From DATARH01 sp050246595 (GTDB lineage: Bacteria > Pseudomonadota > Alphaproteobacteria > ATCC43930 > CGMCC-115725), in assembly GCA_050246595.1 (NCBI GenBank), contig JBFWVT010000005.1, positions 62,001 through 126,000 of the forward strand: a stretch of DNA of 64,000 nucleotides, in the 5' to 3' direction. A program made the position numbers and the translations under genes. Below the pieces are notes generated by a model. That model worked only from the letters and a program-made list of their open reading frames with translations, had not been told where the DNA came from and searched no databases. Position 1 is the first letter of the stretch, and every line of letters begins with the position of its first letter. Shown piece after piece: positions 24,567-33,375 of this stretch.

Positions 24567-26792
24567 ATGACCGTACTCGCTCTTCTTCGCCGGAGCGGGT
24601 TGTACCTGCTGCCGCTTTCGGTCCTGGTGCTGGCGGTTGCGCTGCGCGTCGCCGTCCCCGATTTTCTCGACCGCGGGGCATGGGTCGTGTTTGACTTGTA
24701 TCAGCGGGCGGCGCCGCGCGAGACCGGCAACCTGCCGATCCGCATCGTCGATATCGACGAGGCGAGCTTGAAGGACGTCGGACAGTGGCCCTGGCCGCGA
24801 GGCGTCATTGCCAAGCTGGTCGATCGTCTGCGCGAGGCCGGCGCGTCGGTCGTCGGGTTCGATATCGCCTTCGCCGAACCGGACCGCACCGCACCGCGCC
24901 TGCTGGCGCCGCTGCTGGCGCAGAACGGGCTTCCCGCCGAGGAGACGAGCAGGCTGCTGGCGAGCGTTCCCGATCCCGACGCCGCGCTGGCCGAGACCAT
25001 CCGCACCGTGCCGGTCGTCACCGGCTTCATCCTGGACGACAAGGGAGGCGAGCGCGCACCCGCTGCAAAGGCGGGGTTCGCTTTTGTCGGCGACGATCCT
25101 CTCAGCCGTGTCGCGCGTTTTTCAGGGGCGATCCCGAACCTTCCCGCGTTCGAAACGGCGGCGGCCGGAAACGGGTTTCTCAACCAGCATCTCGACTGGG
25201 ACAACGTAGTCCGGCGGGTGCCGCTGCTCCTGAAGCTCGACGGCAGACCCTACCCGTCGCTGGTCGCCGAAGTGCTTCGGGTCGCAGCCGAGGCGCGCAG
25301 CTATGTCGGACGCGGCGCCGGGGCTCAGGGCGAGACGGGTTTTGGCGCCAATACCGGGATGACCGAGCTGCGCATCGGTCCGCTGATCGTGCCGACCGAT
25401 GCCGCCGGCCGGGTTACCGTGCATTTCGCGCCGCCGCCGTCCAATCTGTATGTCTCGGCAAAAGACGTACTGGCCGGCACGTTCGACCGATCGTTGATCG
25501 ACGGGAATATCGTCCTGGTCGGGACATCGGCGACCGGGGTGATCAATGATCGCCAAGCGACGCCGCTCGCCCCGAATGTTCCGGGGGTCGAAATTCACGC
25601 GCAGCTGATCGACCAGATCCTGCGCGGCGACTATCTCGTCCGCCCGGATTGGGCGATCGGGGCGGAAACATTGTTTGTGCTGCTGGTCGGCGCCGGGCTG
25701 ATCTGGCTGCTGCCGCGCATCGGCGCGCTGCCCAGCGCTGCGGTGGGGCTGTCCGCGGTGACCGCCGCGATGGCGGCATCCTGGCTGGCCTTTCAAAAGG
25801 CAAACCTGCTGATCGACGCGGTCTACCCGACATTGGTGCTGATATCGGTCTATATCGTGGCCTCTCTGCTCGGCTATCTGCGCACCGAAACGCGCCAGCG
25901 CGAAATCCGCAACGCGTTTTCGCGCTATATGTCGCCGCATTACGTCGCCGAACTGGCGCGTCATCCGGAAAAGCTCACGCTCGGCGGCGAAATGCGGGTT
26001 ATGACGATCCTGTTCTGCGACATCAGGGGTTTTACGAGCCTCGCGGAAGGGATGGACGCGCAGACCCTGACGCATTTCATGAACCGCTTTCTGTCGCCGA
26101 TGACGGAGATCATTACAAACCACAAGGGCACGATCGACAAATATATCGGCGACTGCATCATGGCGTTCTGGAATGCGCCGCTCGATGATCCCGACCACGC
26201 CGGGAACGCGGTGCGCGCGGTCCAGGAGATGCGCCGGGCGCTGATCGAGTTGAACCGTCAATGGGAAGCCGAAGCGGTCGCCGCCGGCAGGAAGTTCAGC
26301 CCGGTGAAAATCGGCATCGGCCTCAATACCGGCGAATGCGTCGTCGGCAATTTCGGGTCGATGCAGCGCTTCGATTATTCGCTGCTGGGCGATCCGGTCA
26401 ATCTGGCGTCGCGGCTCGAAGGTCTCGGCAAAGTGTACGGTCTCGATGTCATCATCGGCGAGGAAACCGCCGCCCGGCTCGACGACCCCAACCTGATCGA
26501 GGTCGATGTCGTGGCTGTCAAGGGCAAGAGCCAAGCCAGCCGCATTTATACGATCCCGCCGGAACCGGAACAGGCGGCTGCGCCCGCAGCGTTGCAGCAG
26601 CACCAGGCGTTGCTGACCGCCTACCGGCGTCAGGAATGGAACGCGGCGCTCAATCTGCTGACCAACGGCAATCTGGATGTGCTGCGATACCTCGCCCCGG
26701 TATACGATTTGTACAAGCGGCGGATCGCGCAATTCCAGACCGAGCCGCCGCCGGCAGATTGGGACGGCGTATTTGCGCTCCAGGAGAAATGA
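24567..26792 (+). CDS. CHASE2-domain class III adenylate/guanylate cyclase
   Basis: A 741-residue protein. Residues ~8-32 form a membrane helix; ~40-330 are an extracytoplasmic CHASE2 sensor (IRIVDIDEASLKDVGQWPWPR, ASVVGFDIAFAEPDRT, VVRRVPLLLKLDGRPYPSL); about three further membrane helices follow; the cyclase domain is at ~455-640. Metal-binding aspartates are in MTILFCDIRGFTSL and DKYIGDCIMAFWNAP, and the base/ribose-recognition block is DYSLLGDPVNLASRLE. It makes a cyclic nucleotide, most likely cAMP, in the cytoplasm in response to a periplasmic signal. ATG at 24567 is chosen because the upstream extension is the repeat. It follows the FecR gene in the same direction. Confidence 0.9.
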   Translation: MTVLALLRRSGLYLLPLSVLVLAVALRVAVPDFLDRGAWVVFDLYQRAAPRETGNLPIRIVDIDEASLKDVGQWPWPRGVIAKLVDRLREAGASVVGFDIAFAEPDRTAPRLLAPLLAQNGLPAEETSRLLASVPDPDAALAETIRTVPVVTGFILDDKGGERAPAAKAGFAFVGDDPLSRVARFSGAIPNLPAFETAAAGNGFLNQHLDWDNVVRRVPLLLKLDGRPYPSLVAEVLRVAAEARSYVGRGAGAQGETGFGANTGMTELRIGPLIVPTDAAGRVTVHFAPPPSNLYVSAKDVLAGTFDRSLIDGNIVLVGTSATGVINDRQATPLAPNVPGVEIHAQLIDQILRGDYLVRPDWAIGAETLFVLLVGAGLIWLLPRIGALPSAAVGLSAVTAAMAASWLAFQKANLLIDAVYPTLVLISVYIVASLLGYLRTETRQREIRNAFSRYMSPHYVAELARHPEKLTLGGEMRVMTILFCDIRGFTSLAEGMDAQTLTHFMNRFLSPMTEIITNHKGTIDKYIGDCIMAFWNAPLDDPDHAGNAVRAVQEMRRALIELNRQWEAEAVAAGRKFSPVKIGIGLNTGECVVGNFGSMQRFDYSLLGDPVNLASRLEGLGKVYGLDVIIGEETAARLDDPNLIEVDVVAVKGKSQASRIYTIPPEPEQAAAPAALQQHQALLTAYRRQEWNAALNLLTNGNLDVLRYLAPVYDLYKRRIAQFQTEPPPADWDGVFALQEK

Positions 26793-26821
26793 CTGTCCGC
26801 GGCGCGGCGTGGCGACGGTGT

Positions 26822-28561
26822 TTATGCTTCCCGTGACATGATCGTGTCGTCGATTACGAGCATGTCCATCCTGGTGCGCAAAAAACAATCGAGCGCCTCT
26901 TGCGGACGGCAGACGATCGGCTCGTTCTCGTTGAACGAGGTGTTGAGCAGCAGCGGTATTCCGGTCAGATCGCGGAACGACTCGATCAAGCGGTAAAAGC
27001 GCGGGTTGGTGTGACGATGGACAGTCTGCAAACGACCGGACCCGTCGATATGCGTGACCGCCGGGATCTGCGATCGTTTTTTGTCGCGGACCTGGAACAC
27101 CTGCGTCATAAACGGAACGGCGTCGTCCTCCTCGAACCATTCGGCGACGGCGTTGTCGAGGATTGACGGGGCGAACGGCCGGAAGCTTTCGCGGCGCTTG
27201 ATCCTGGCGTTCAGAACGTCCCTGATGTCGCCGCGGCGCGGATCGCAGAGGATCGAGCGGTTGCCGAGCGCTCGCGGTCCCCATTCCATCCGCCCCTGAA
27301 ACCAGCCGACGATTTTCCCCGCCGCAATGAAAGCCGCGGCGCGCCGGCAAAGGTCGGTCTCGTTTTCGATCATGTCGATAGCGCACCCGGTCATCTCGGC
27401 ACGTTGCGTTTCGAGCAGGCGGGCGATTTCCGAATTGTCGAATGCCGGCCCCCAATAGGCATGATCCATAATAAAGGACCGATCCCCGCCGAATTTGTGC
27501 CACACCGTATAGGCTGCACCGATCGCGCCGCCGGCATCGCCCGCGGCGGGTTGCACGTAGACACGGCGAAACGGCGTCATCAGGCGGATCTTGCCATTCG
27601 CGACCGAGTTCATCGCGCAGCCGCCGGCGAGCGCGATGTCCGTCAGCCCGTAACATTGTTGCAGAGCGCCGATCAGGTTGAAGAACGCTTCTTCGTACAT
27701 TACCTGGACCGATCGCGCGATGTCGCGATGGCGTTGTTCAAGCGGCTCCTCCGAGCGCCGGCGCGGCCCCAGTAATTCTTCCAACGCCGGTGAAAACAAA
27801 TCGCCGGTTGGGGGTGCCGTATCTTCCCATTGGGATGACAGCGCCGCAGAATGATGGCGGAAATAGCGCAGATCGAGTTCGAACGATCCGCCCGGCTTCA
27901 GACGCACGAGACGGCGCAGCCGGTCGAGATAGGCGAGGTTGCCATAAGGCGCCAGACCCATCACCTTGTATTCGTCACCATAATGAGGAAACCCGAGATA
28001 ACGCGTCAACGCCTCGTAGAAGATGCCGAGCGAGTGCGGAAAAAGAATTCGTCCGTCGAGCCTGACCTCGACCCCCGATCCGACGCCCCATGCGGCGCTG
28101 GCGAAATCGCCGAACCCGTCGAGTGAAACGACGACCGCTTCGGCGAACGGCGAAACGTGAAAGGCCGAGGACAAATGCGCGGCATGATGCTCGATATGAT
28201 GCAGTTTCGCCCGCAACCTGTCGTCCGGGAACAAGGCCGCGAGACGGTCCGGCAGTCGTTCGCGCGCGCGCCGATTTCTTAACCGCTCCAGCACAAGACC
28301 AAGATTGGGGCGGGCGGTCAGTAGATAGGCGAACTTGCGCGACAGTTGCGCCGAGCTGTTCTGGTTGACCGCGACGTGATCGATATCGCCGAGGCGCAGC
28401 CTGCCTTCGCGCAGACAATATTCGATCGCGTGCGACGGAAACCCGGCCCAATGTTTGATCCTGCGAAACCGCTCTTCCTCCGCCGCCGCCACAAGTTTCC
28501 CGTCTCGCACGAGGCAGGCCGCGCTGTCCGCGTGGAACGCGTTGAGCCCGAGAATAATCAT
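26822..28561 (-). CDS. Carbamoyltransferase, NodU/CmcH family
   Basis: The protein has 579 residues. The N-terminal kinase-like fold has ILGLNAFHADSAACLVRDG and AEEERFRRIKHWAGFP, the metal-binding HHIEHHAAHLSSAF and VVSLDGFGDFASAAWG. The C-terminal domain has ALAGGCAMNSVANGKI, GWFQGRMEWGPRALGNRSILCDPR and RESFRPFAPSIL. It uses carbamoyl phosphate and ATP to carbamoylate a hydroxyl, here presumably a sugar of the polysaccharide. ATG at 28561 overlaps the upstream glycosyltransferase stop as ATGA. It is the last gene of the long minus-strand run and converges on the cyclase gene. Confidence 0.93.
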   Translation of the reverse strand: MIILGLNAFHADSAACLVRDGKLVAAAEEERFRRIKHWAGFPSHAIEYCLREGRLRLGDIDHVAVNQNSSAQLSRKFAYLLTARPNLGLVLERLRNRRARERLPDRLAALFPDDRLRAKLHHIEHHAAHLSSAFHVSPFAEAVVVSLDGFGDFASAAWGVGSGVEVRLDGRILFPHSLGIFYEALTRYLGFPHYGDEYKVMGLAPYGNLAYLDRLRRLVRLKPGGSFELDLRYFRHHSAALSSQWEDTAPPTGDLFSPALEELLGPRRRSEEPLEQRHRDIARSVQVMYEEAFFNLIGALQQCYGLTDIALAGGCAMNSVANGKIRLMTPFRRVYVQPAAGDAGGAIGAAYTVWHKFGGDRSFIMDHAYWGPAFDNSEIARLLETQRAEMTGCAIDMIENETDLCRRAAAFIAAGKIVGWFQGRMEWGPRALGNRSILCDPRRGDIRDVLNARIKRRESFRPFAPSILDNAVAEWFEEDDAVPFMTQVFQVRDKKRSQIPAVTHIDGSGRLQTVHRHTNPRFYRLIESFRDLTGIPLLLNTSFNENEPIVCRPQEALDCFLRTRMDMLVIDDTIMSREA

Positions 28562-29424
28562 CGATCCCCTGCCCCGGCCGCATTTCGAACCGGGTCCTCG
28601 CCGCGAGTGCTTCTGTCGCTTCGCCGCAAATCCGACCCGCTTGCAATCGCATCGGCGTGATCGTGGCGATGGCGGCGGTCGAGGATTTCGAGCGCCAGAA
28701 GGGTCTCGGCGAACAGCCGCTGCAATGCGTAATACCAACCGGGCCAGCCGTCGAGGAGGCACCGTTTGACAAAGAGCACATAGAGCAGCACCGCGATCGG
28801 CGCCGGCCAGCCCATCAGCCGAATGCGATCCGCTCGGGCCGGCGGTCGCCCGGTGTAATTGAGGAGGTACTCGGCTTCGTCGGTGGCATAACGCTGCTGC
28901 GCGGCCAGCCAGCGCGACAACGGTTTCCGATCGTCGTGATAGATGACACCGCGCAATGGCAGGACAGCGCCATCGACATGGACCCTATGGCCATGCCCTT
29001 CCCGCCGATAGACGGCGCGGTCCCTGCGATAGAGGATTGTTCTCGGCGGGTACAGGCTGCCGCGCAGCGGACGACCGTGAATGCGATAAACGAACTCGGC
29101 GCGATAGCCGGCGGTCGCTTCATCCGGAACAAGCCTGCGCAATTCTGCGATTAGCGCCTCGCTCAGCTCGTAATCGGCGTCGAGCGAGAGAACCCACCGG
29201 CTCCCGATATGAGAGAGGCCGAAATTGCACTGCCTGGCGAAATTGTCGAAGTCGCGGATGAATACCGCGATCCGCGGATCACGGTACAGAATATCGAGAG
29301 TACCGTCGGTGCTGCCGCTGTCGATCACGACAATGCGCTTTGCCCAGGACAGTCTGGCGAGCATGCGCTCTATATTGGGCAGCTCGTTAAAGGTGAGGAT
29401 CAGCGGCGTGATCTGATCGAGCAT
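28558..29424 (-). CDS. Family 2 glycosyltransferase
   Basis: A 288-residue GT-A glycosyltransferase: TPLILTFNELPNIERMLARLSWAKRIVVIDSGSTDGTLDIL near the N-terminus, with the metal-binding SLDADYEL (DxD-like) at about residue 85. A short hydrophobic segment near the C-terminus (PAPIAVLLYVLFVK) suggests membrane association, as in WaaE/KdtX-type enzymes. The start is uncertain among ATG 29424, 29448 and 29457. A MITE ends its upstream region, separating it from the preceding glycosyltransferase gene. Confidence 0.85.
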   Translation of the reverse strand: MLDQITPLILTFNELPNIERMLARLSWAKRIVVIDSGSTDGTLDILYRDPRIAVFIRDFDNFARQCNFGLSHIGSRWVLSLDADYELSEALIAELRRLVPDEATAGYRAEFVYRIHGRPLRGSLYPPRTILYRRDRAVYRREGHGHRVHVDGAVLPLRGVIYHDDRKPLSRWLAAQQRYATDEAEYLLNYTGRPPARADRIRLMGWPAPIAVLLYVLFVKRCLLDGWPGWYYALQRLFAETLLALEILDRRHRHDHADAIASGSDLRRSDRSTRGEDPVRNAAGAGDR

Positions 29425-29477
29425 CGAAGGGTGCAGGTTCCGAACCATAAAGCACAAGCGCCGCCACAGCGATCACT

Positions 29478-29664
29478 CGGTAGTGTCTCGGTTTGAATTA
29501 GCATCTTGTCATTCCGGGGCGCGGGCATGGCCCGCGAACCCGGAATCCATGAATACAGACTCCGAAGCCTATGGAAAGCCGGTGTTCATGGCTTCCGGGT
29601 TCCTCGCTTCGCTCGGCCCCGGAATGACAGGGTGGCCTGTTACATTCAAACTGAGACACTACCG
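29478..29664. mobile_element. MITE, 187 bp, with terminal inverted repeats and 6-bp target duplication
   Basis: The ends are inverted: CGGTAGTGTCTC plus GTTTGAAT after one mismatch, read inward from both sides. ATCACT flanks both ends directly (29472-29477 and 29665-29670), a target-site duplication. Inside, GTCATTCCGGGGC at 29508-29520 is inverted at 29616-29628, and CCCGGAATCCATG-like and GCGGGC/GCCCGC arms make the whole element foldable. No transposase is coded, so it must have been mobilised in trans. Insertion is exactly at the 3' end of the upstream glycosyltransferase: the right copy of the duplication includes its stop codon. The element sits 54 bases before the most likely start of the next gene. 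Confidence 0.85.
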
Positions 29665-29665
29665 A

Positions 29666-30865
29666 TCACTCCAGTCGGACGCTTGCCGGCTGCCCGGCGC
29701 GTCCGGTCAGCCAGGAGTACAAATCGCTCATATCGCGGGCAACGCGGTTCCAGGAAAAATCGCGCGCCATCCACGCCCGGCCTTTCATCCCCATCCCGCG
29801 CAGAGCCGGGCGCGGCATTGCCATTGCGGTCGCCAAGGTCACGGCCAGCGCCTCGGGTGCCGGTTCGACCCACCAGCCGCAGTCTTCGCTCTCGACCCGG
29901 CGCCACGGCGTGCCGGTCGTCGCGATCACCGGCGTGCCGGCGGCGAGAGCCTCCGCAGCGGTCAGGCCGAAATTCTCGTTCAGGCTCGACAGCACGAACA
30001 GGTCGGCGGCGCGGTAGGCCTCCCACTTCGCGGCGCCATAGACCGGCCCACCAAACGAGACGCGGCCGAGGCCGAGGCTGCGCGCCATCGCGCGCAGCTC
30101 GCCGATATAGCGCTCCTCGCCGGGGCCGACCAGCGTAAGCCGCCAGCCGGGATGGGCCGGTTCGATTTTGACCCAGGCTTGCAGCAGCATCTCCAGCCCC
30201 TTCTTGGGATGCAGGCGGCCCAGCGACAGCACGATCCGCTCGCGTGTGGTGCATTCGGGCGCGTCCGGAATCGGCTCCGGCAGGTCGATGCCGTTTGGGA
30301 TGACCGCGATCGGATGGCGCAGTCCAAAGGCGCGCAGTTCGGCGTATTCCTGGCCGCTTGTGGCATGGATACAGGCGGCGCGGCGCATCACGGGGCCTTG
30401 CAGCAGCGTCCAGAACGCACGCTTTTTTGCCGCGAAAAACGCCAGCGCGGGCGGGCTCAACATGCCGCGCGGCGAGACGATGAGAGGTTTCCCTGCCGCC
30501 CTCGCCGACCATCCGGCCTGCAGATTGGGCCACAGCCATAAGCCGTGGTCGTGTACCACGTCGGCGGTGGCGGCGGTTTGCTTCAGAGCAGCGGAAAATC
30601 CGGCCGAGCGGCGCAAGGCGCGCAGACCGGGAACGCGCGTCAGGTCCTGTGCGAAGCGCCGGTTGGGATAGCCCCCGGAGAATATGTCGCCGGACGGGTC
30701 GCGCTCCGAGGCGATCGACAACAGGACGGGTGCGGTCCCGGCCGCAGCGAGGGCCTCGCAGAGCCTCGGTACGCTGTAGGAGGGACCGCCATAGGCCGGA
30801 TCGAGACCGGCGACGACGTGCACCGAGCGCAGCGGAGAGAAGGGGTTTTGCATTATTTCCCGCAT
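29666..30865 (-). CDS. Family 4 glycosyltransferase
   Basis: The protein has 399 residues. The GT-B fold opens with VHVVAGLDPAYGGPSYSVPRLCEALAAAG; HDHGLWLWPNLQAG and SPRGMLSP follow. The donor-binding C-terminal half has VLSLGRLHPKKGLEMLLQAW and SSLNENFGLTAAEALAAGTPVIATTGTPWRR with the ExxxxxxxE motif. It is inferred to add one sugar to the lipid-linked repeat unit at the inner membrane. Its stop codon lies within the MITE target duplication. Start ATG 30865 or 30853. Confidence 0.88.
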   Translation of the reverse strand: MREIMQNPFSPLRSVHVVAGLDPAYGGPSYSVPRLCEALAAAGTAPVLLSIASERDPSGDIFSGGYPNRRFAQDLTRVPGLRALRRSAGFSAALKQTAATADVVHDHGLWLWPNLQAGWSARAAGKPLIVSPRGMLSPPALAFFAAKKRAFWTLLQGPVMRRAACIHATSGQEYAELRAFGLRHPIAVIPNGIDLPEPIPDAPECTTRERIVLSLGRLHPKKGLEMLLQAWVKIEPAHPGWRLTLVGPGEERYIGELRAMARSLGLGRVSFGGPVYGAAKWEAYRAADLFVLSSLNENFGLTAAEALAAGTPVIATTGTPWRRVESEDCGWWVEPAPEALAVTLATAMAMPRPALRGMGMKGRAWMARDFSWNRVARDMSDLYSWLTGRAGQPASVRLE

Positions 30866-30880
30866 CTTCCCTGTTTTCTC

Positions 30881-32215
30881 TCAGGGGGCGGAAATCTCCG
30901 GTTCGGGCGTGGTCCGGCGCGGTGCCGCTTGATGCCCGAAGACCCCGGAATAAAGCAGTGCAACGGCGCCGAGAACGGCTCCGACCAGCGCCACCAGGAT
31001 TTCGAGCAGGTTCCCGCCCGGCTGCAACAGGCTGAGGCCCGGCATCGCGCGCAGCAACAGACCGGGCAGATCGCCGGATGCAAACGCGCGCACGATGCCG
31101 AGATCAAGCCGCATCAGCAGAAATCCCAGCCCCGCAAACCCGGCCAGAACCCCCGGAATGCCAAAATTTATATAAAATTCCAGCGCTTGCCCGGCGCCGA
31201 CACTGGTCCCTTCCGCGAACGGGATCCCGGTATATTCGCTGACCAGCGAACCGCCGCCGCCCACGGCCGGCTTGTCGGGCCAGAGGGCGCGCGGAACAAA
31301 GCCCCAGAGCGGGACCGTGCCGCCGTAAGCGAGATCGTAGTACCCGGCCTGATGCCTGGCGATCGCCGCGCCGACCAGCGCATTCTGGTTGAGCCGATCG
31401 CCGATAGCGGTCAGATGCGCGTCGGAGGACAGATCCAGCAGCTGAAAATCGGTTAGGATGCGCGACACCTGTTCGACACGATCGAACAAGCTCGCCTGCT
31501 CGTGCCAGACGACATCCCGGATCGCCTCGCGCTGGCCCATATAGGTCACGAAAAGCGAAAGCCCGAGAAACACCAGCAGCGGCGAGGCGAGATAAATCCA
31601 CAGGCGGCAGCGCGCCACGACGTAACAAAAGGCAAGAATGCCAAGAACCCAGTGAATGCCGTAGGCAAGAAACCCGCCGGTGACAAGGGTCGTCAGCGGC
31701 AGCAGCGGAAGCAGCCCGAGAGCAAGAACCCTGCGACGCGGGTCGGCCGGCGCGCCGGGGTGATAGTACAGCATCCAGAACCCCAGGATCAGCAGGTTCG
31801 GAAACGAGGACACAATCGCCGTCGCCGAAGCCAGCCGGCCGAACGCGGAAGACAGCAGCAGATAGGAACCGGCGCCGATCGCCAAGGCGCGCCAACCGAG
31901 GCTGCCGAACCCTGCCGAGGGATCGGGCGCTCCGTGAACGGTTTCGGGCCGCGTCCGCCCGGTCAGACGAGCGGCCACGGCGCCGGCGACAAACGCCGCC
32001 ATCCCGGCGAGCGTGACCTCGAAGCCGAGCCTCGTATCGGCAATATCGGCGAGGTCCGGATCAATGCCGAGGGAAACCAGAACACCGGGAACGTGGATCA
32101 ACGACAGAGCGAGAAAATAGGCCAGGGTAAGCGCTCCGCCGCGGCCCGGCGGTCCGACCGCAAGCACCAGCAACGCGACGAGAAGCGCGATCCAGAGGAT
32201 GAGCAACTCTGTCAT
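30881..32215 (-). CDS. Polytopic membrane protein, Wzy-like polysaccharide polymerase candidate
   Basis: 444 residues with about ten to twelve hydrophobic helices. A long loop (GQREAIRDVVWHEQASLFDRVEQVSRILTDFQLLDLSSDAHL...QNALVGAAIARHQAGYYDLAYGG) precedes GFVPRALWPDKPAVGGGGSLVSEYTGIP, resembling polymerase-type membrane proteins in which a region before the last helices carries the acceptor site. It is not a clear member of a named family. The ATG at 32215 overlaps the preceding glycosyltransferase stop as ATGA. If it is the polymerase, the protein at 21416 may be the ligase. Confidence 0.6.
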   Translation of the reverse strand: MTELLILWIALLVALLVLAVGPPGRGGALTLAYFLALSLIHVPGVLVSLGIDPDLADIADTRLGFEVTLAGMAAFVAGAVAARLTGRTRPETVHGAPDPSAGFGSLGWRALAIGAGSYLLLSSAFGRLASATAIVSSFPNLLILGFWMLYYHPGAPADPRRRVLALGLLPLLPLTTLVTGGFLAYGIHWVLGILAFCYVVARCRLWIYLASPLLVFLGLSLFVTYMGQREAIRDVVWHEQASLFDRVEQVSRILTDFQLLDLSSDAHLTAIGDRLNQNALVGAAIARHQAGYYDLAYGGTVPLWGFVPRALWPDKPAVGGGGSLVSEYTGIPFAEGTSVGAGQALEFYINFGIPGVLAGFAGLGFLLMRLDLGIVRAFASGDLPGLLLRAMPGLSLLQPGGNLLEILVALVGAVLGAVALLYSGVFGHQAAPRRTTPEPEISAP

Positions 32216-33375
32216 CGGGCCGCGGTGGGGACCGTGCGCAGCAGTTCGGCGTTGTACCGGCGGGCGTAGGCCGCCCAGCTCAGAAATTGCCGCTCCGTCT
32301 CGCAGAGCGGCGGGGGCGCATCGCCGGCGTGCAGCCGGTCCCGCCACAGGCGGATCGCCTCGGCGAGCGCGCCGGCGTCACCGGCCGGTACGACCGTGAT
32401 GCACGAGGCGAAGCCCGGCATCCCGGCAAGATCGCCGCCGCCGGTGTGGTCGGTGCAGACAACCGGCAACCCGCTCGCCAATGCCTGCGACAGCACCATG
32501 CCAAACCCGTCCTGGCGCGATGCCAGCACGAACAGATCGGCCGCTTGATAAAAATGCGTCAACTCGGACTGCGCGACCGGATCGTGATGCGCAAAGCGCC
32601 CGGAGTGTTTCGGGAAACGCAAATCGCCGATCGCGCCGACATGCGTCAGCCGCACCCCTTCGACACCGCGTACCGCCTCTTCCAGCACGTCGCAGCCTTT
32701 TTGCAGAGACCATGTCCCGGCATAGAGAAGCGCGACCGACCCGGCGATATTTTTCGGGCCGCTCGCCGGGAACATGCCGAGATCGACGCCGTATGGGTTG
32801 CGGAACAATTTGTGACGCAAACCGGGCGACATTGCGAAACTTTCCTCGGCATGAAGCGAGGGGACGACGATCCTGTCCGCGATCTCGTACCCGGCAAGCT
32901 CGCGCCGCACGGCCAAACGGCTCGGCCGCTCGGCGCCGTCGATCGCGGCGAGAATGCGGTCCTGCGAGAGAATGTGCCGGCTGCCACGCTCGAACCAGAG
33001 GCTGGCGCCGTAATGCCGTTTGGCGAAGCGCGCCGCCTCCAGATAAATCCCGGACATGCAGATGAAGACGTCGCACCGGCGCAATCGCAGGATCGCGGCC
33101 TGGTTCAGCGCGGCGTACAGGAGCCGCTCGCGCAACCGCGGCAGAAATCCGGGGGCGAGTCGCTGCCACGCGACCGCCGGCAGGGCGAACGGCAGCAGCG
33201 AGACATGACACTCGGCGGGAAGCGCAAAGGACCGAGTTCGCGACCGCGGCACATAGGAGTAGAACCTGACCCGGTGCCCGAGCGAATGCAGCTCGCGCGC
33301 GAGGTCGAGCACGTGGAAACGGCCGGCAGCCGCGATCGCGATGCTGAGCGGCTGCGCCGGCGCGTCCTTCGTCAT
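32212..33375 (-). CDS. Family 4 glycosyltransferase
   Basis: A 387-residue GT-B enzyme: IAIAAAGRFHVLDLARELHSLGHRVRFYSYVPR at the N-terminus, then SLWFERGSRHILSQ and RIVVPSLHAEESF. The C-terminal half has LLYAGTWSLQKGCDVLEEAV and LASRQDGFGMVLSQALASGLPVVCTDHTGGGDL, the donor phosphate-binding E/D-loop with Gly-Phe-Gly in place of the common E. ATG at 33375 overlaps the upstream stop as ATGA; much longer upstream frames are out-of-phase coding shadow. Confidence 0.85.
   Translation of the reverse strand: MTKDAPAQPLSIAIAAAGRFHVLDLARELHSLGHRVRFYSYVPRSRTRSFALPAECHVSLLPFALPAVAWQRLAPGFLPRLRERLLYAALNQAAILRLRRCDVFICMSGIYLEAARFAKRHYGASLWFERGSRHILSQDRILAAIDGAERPSRLAVRRELAGYEIADRIVVPSLHAEESFAMSPGLRHKLFRNPYGVDLGMFPASGPKNIAGSVALLYAGTWSLQKGCDVLEEAVRGVEGVRLTHVGAIGDLRFPKHSGRFAHHDPVAQSELTHFYQAADLFVLASRQDGFGMVLSQALASGLPVVCTDHTGGGDLAGMPGFASCITVVPAGDAGALAEAIRLWRDRLHAGDAPPPLCETERQFLSWAAYARRYNAELLRTVPTAAR

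Noticed and set aside
25122..27656. 844-residue minus-strand open frame
   Set aside because: It runs antisense to the cyclase and out of frame through the carbamoyltransferase gene, whose motifs are clear.
29478..29664. Possibility that the inverted-repeat element is an insertion sequence remnant with a transposase
   Set aside because: 187 bases with no coding frame; it is called a MITE instead.
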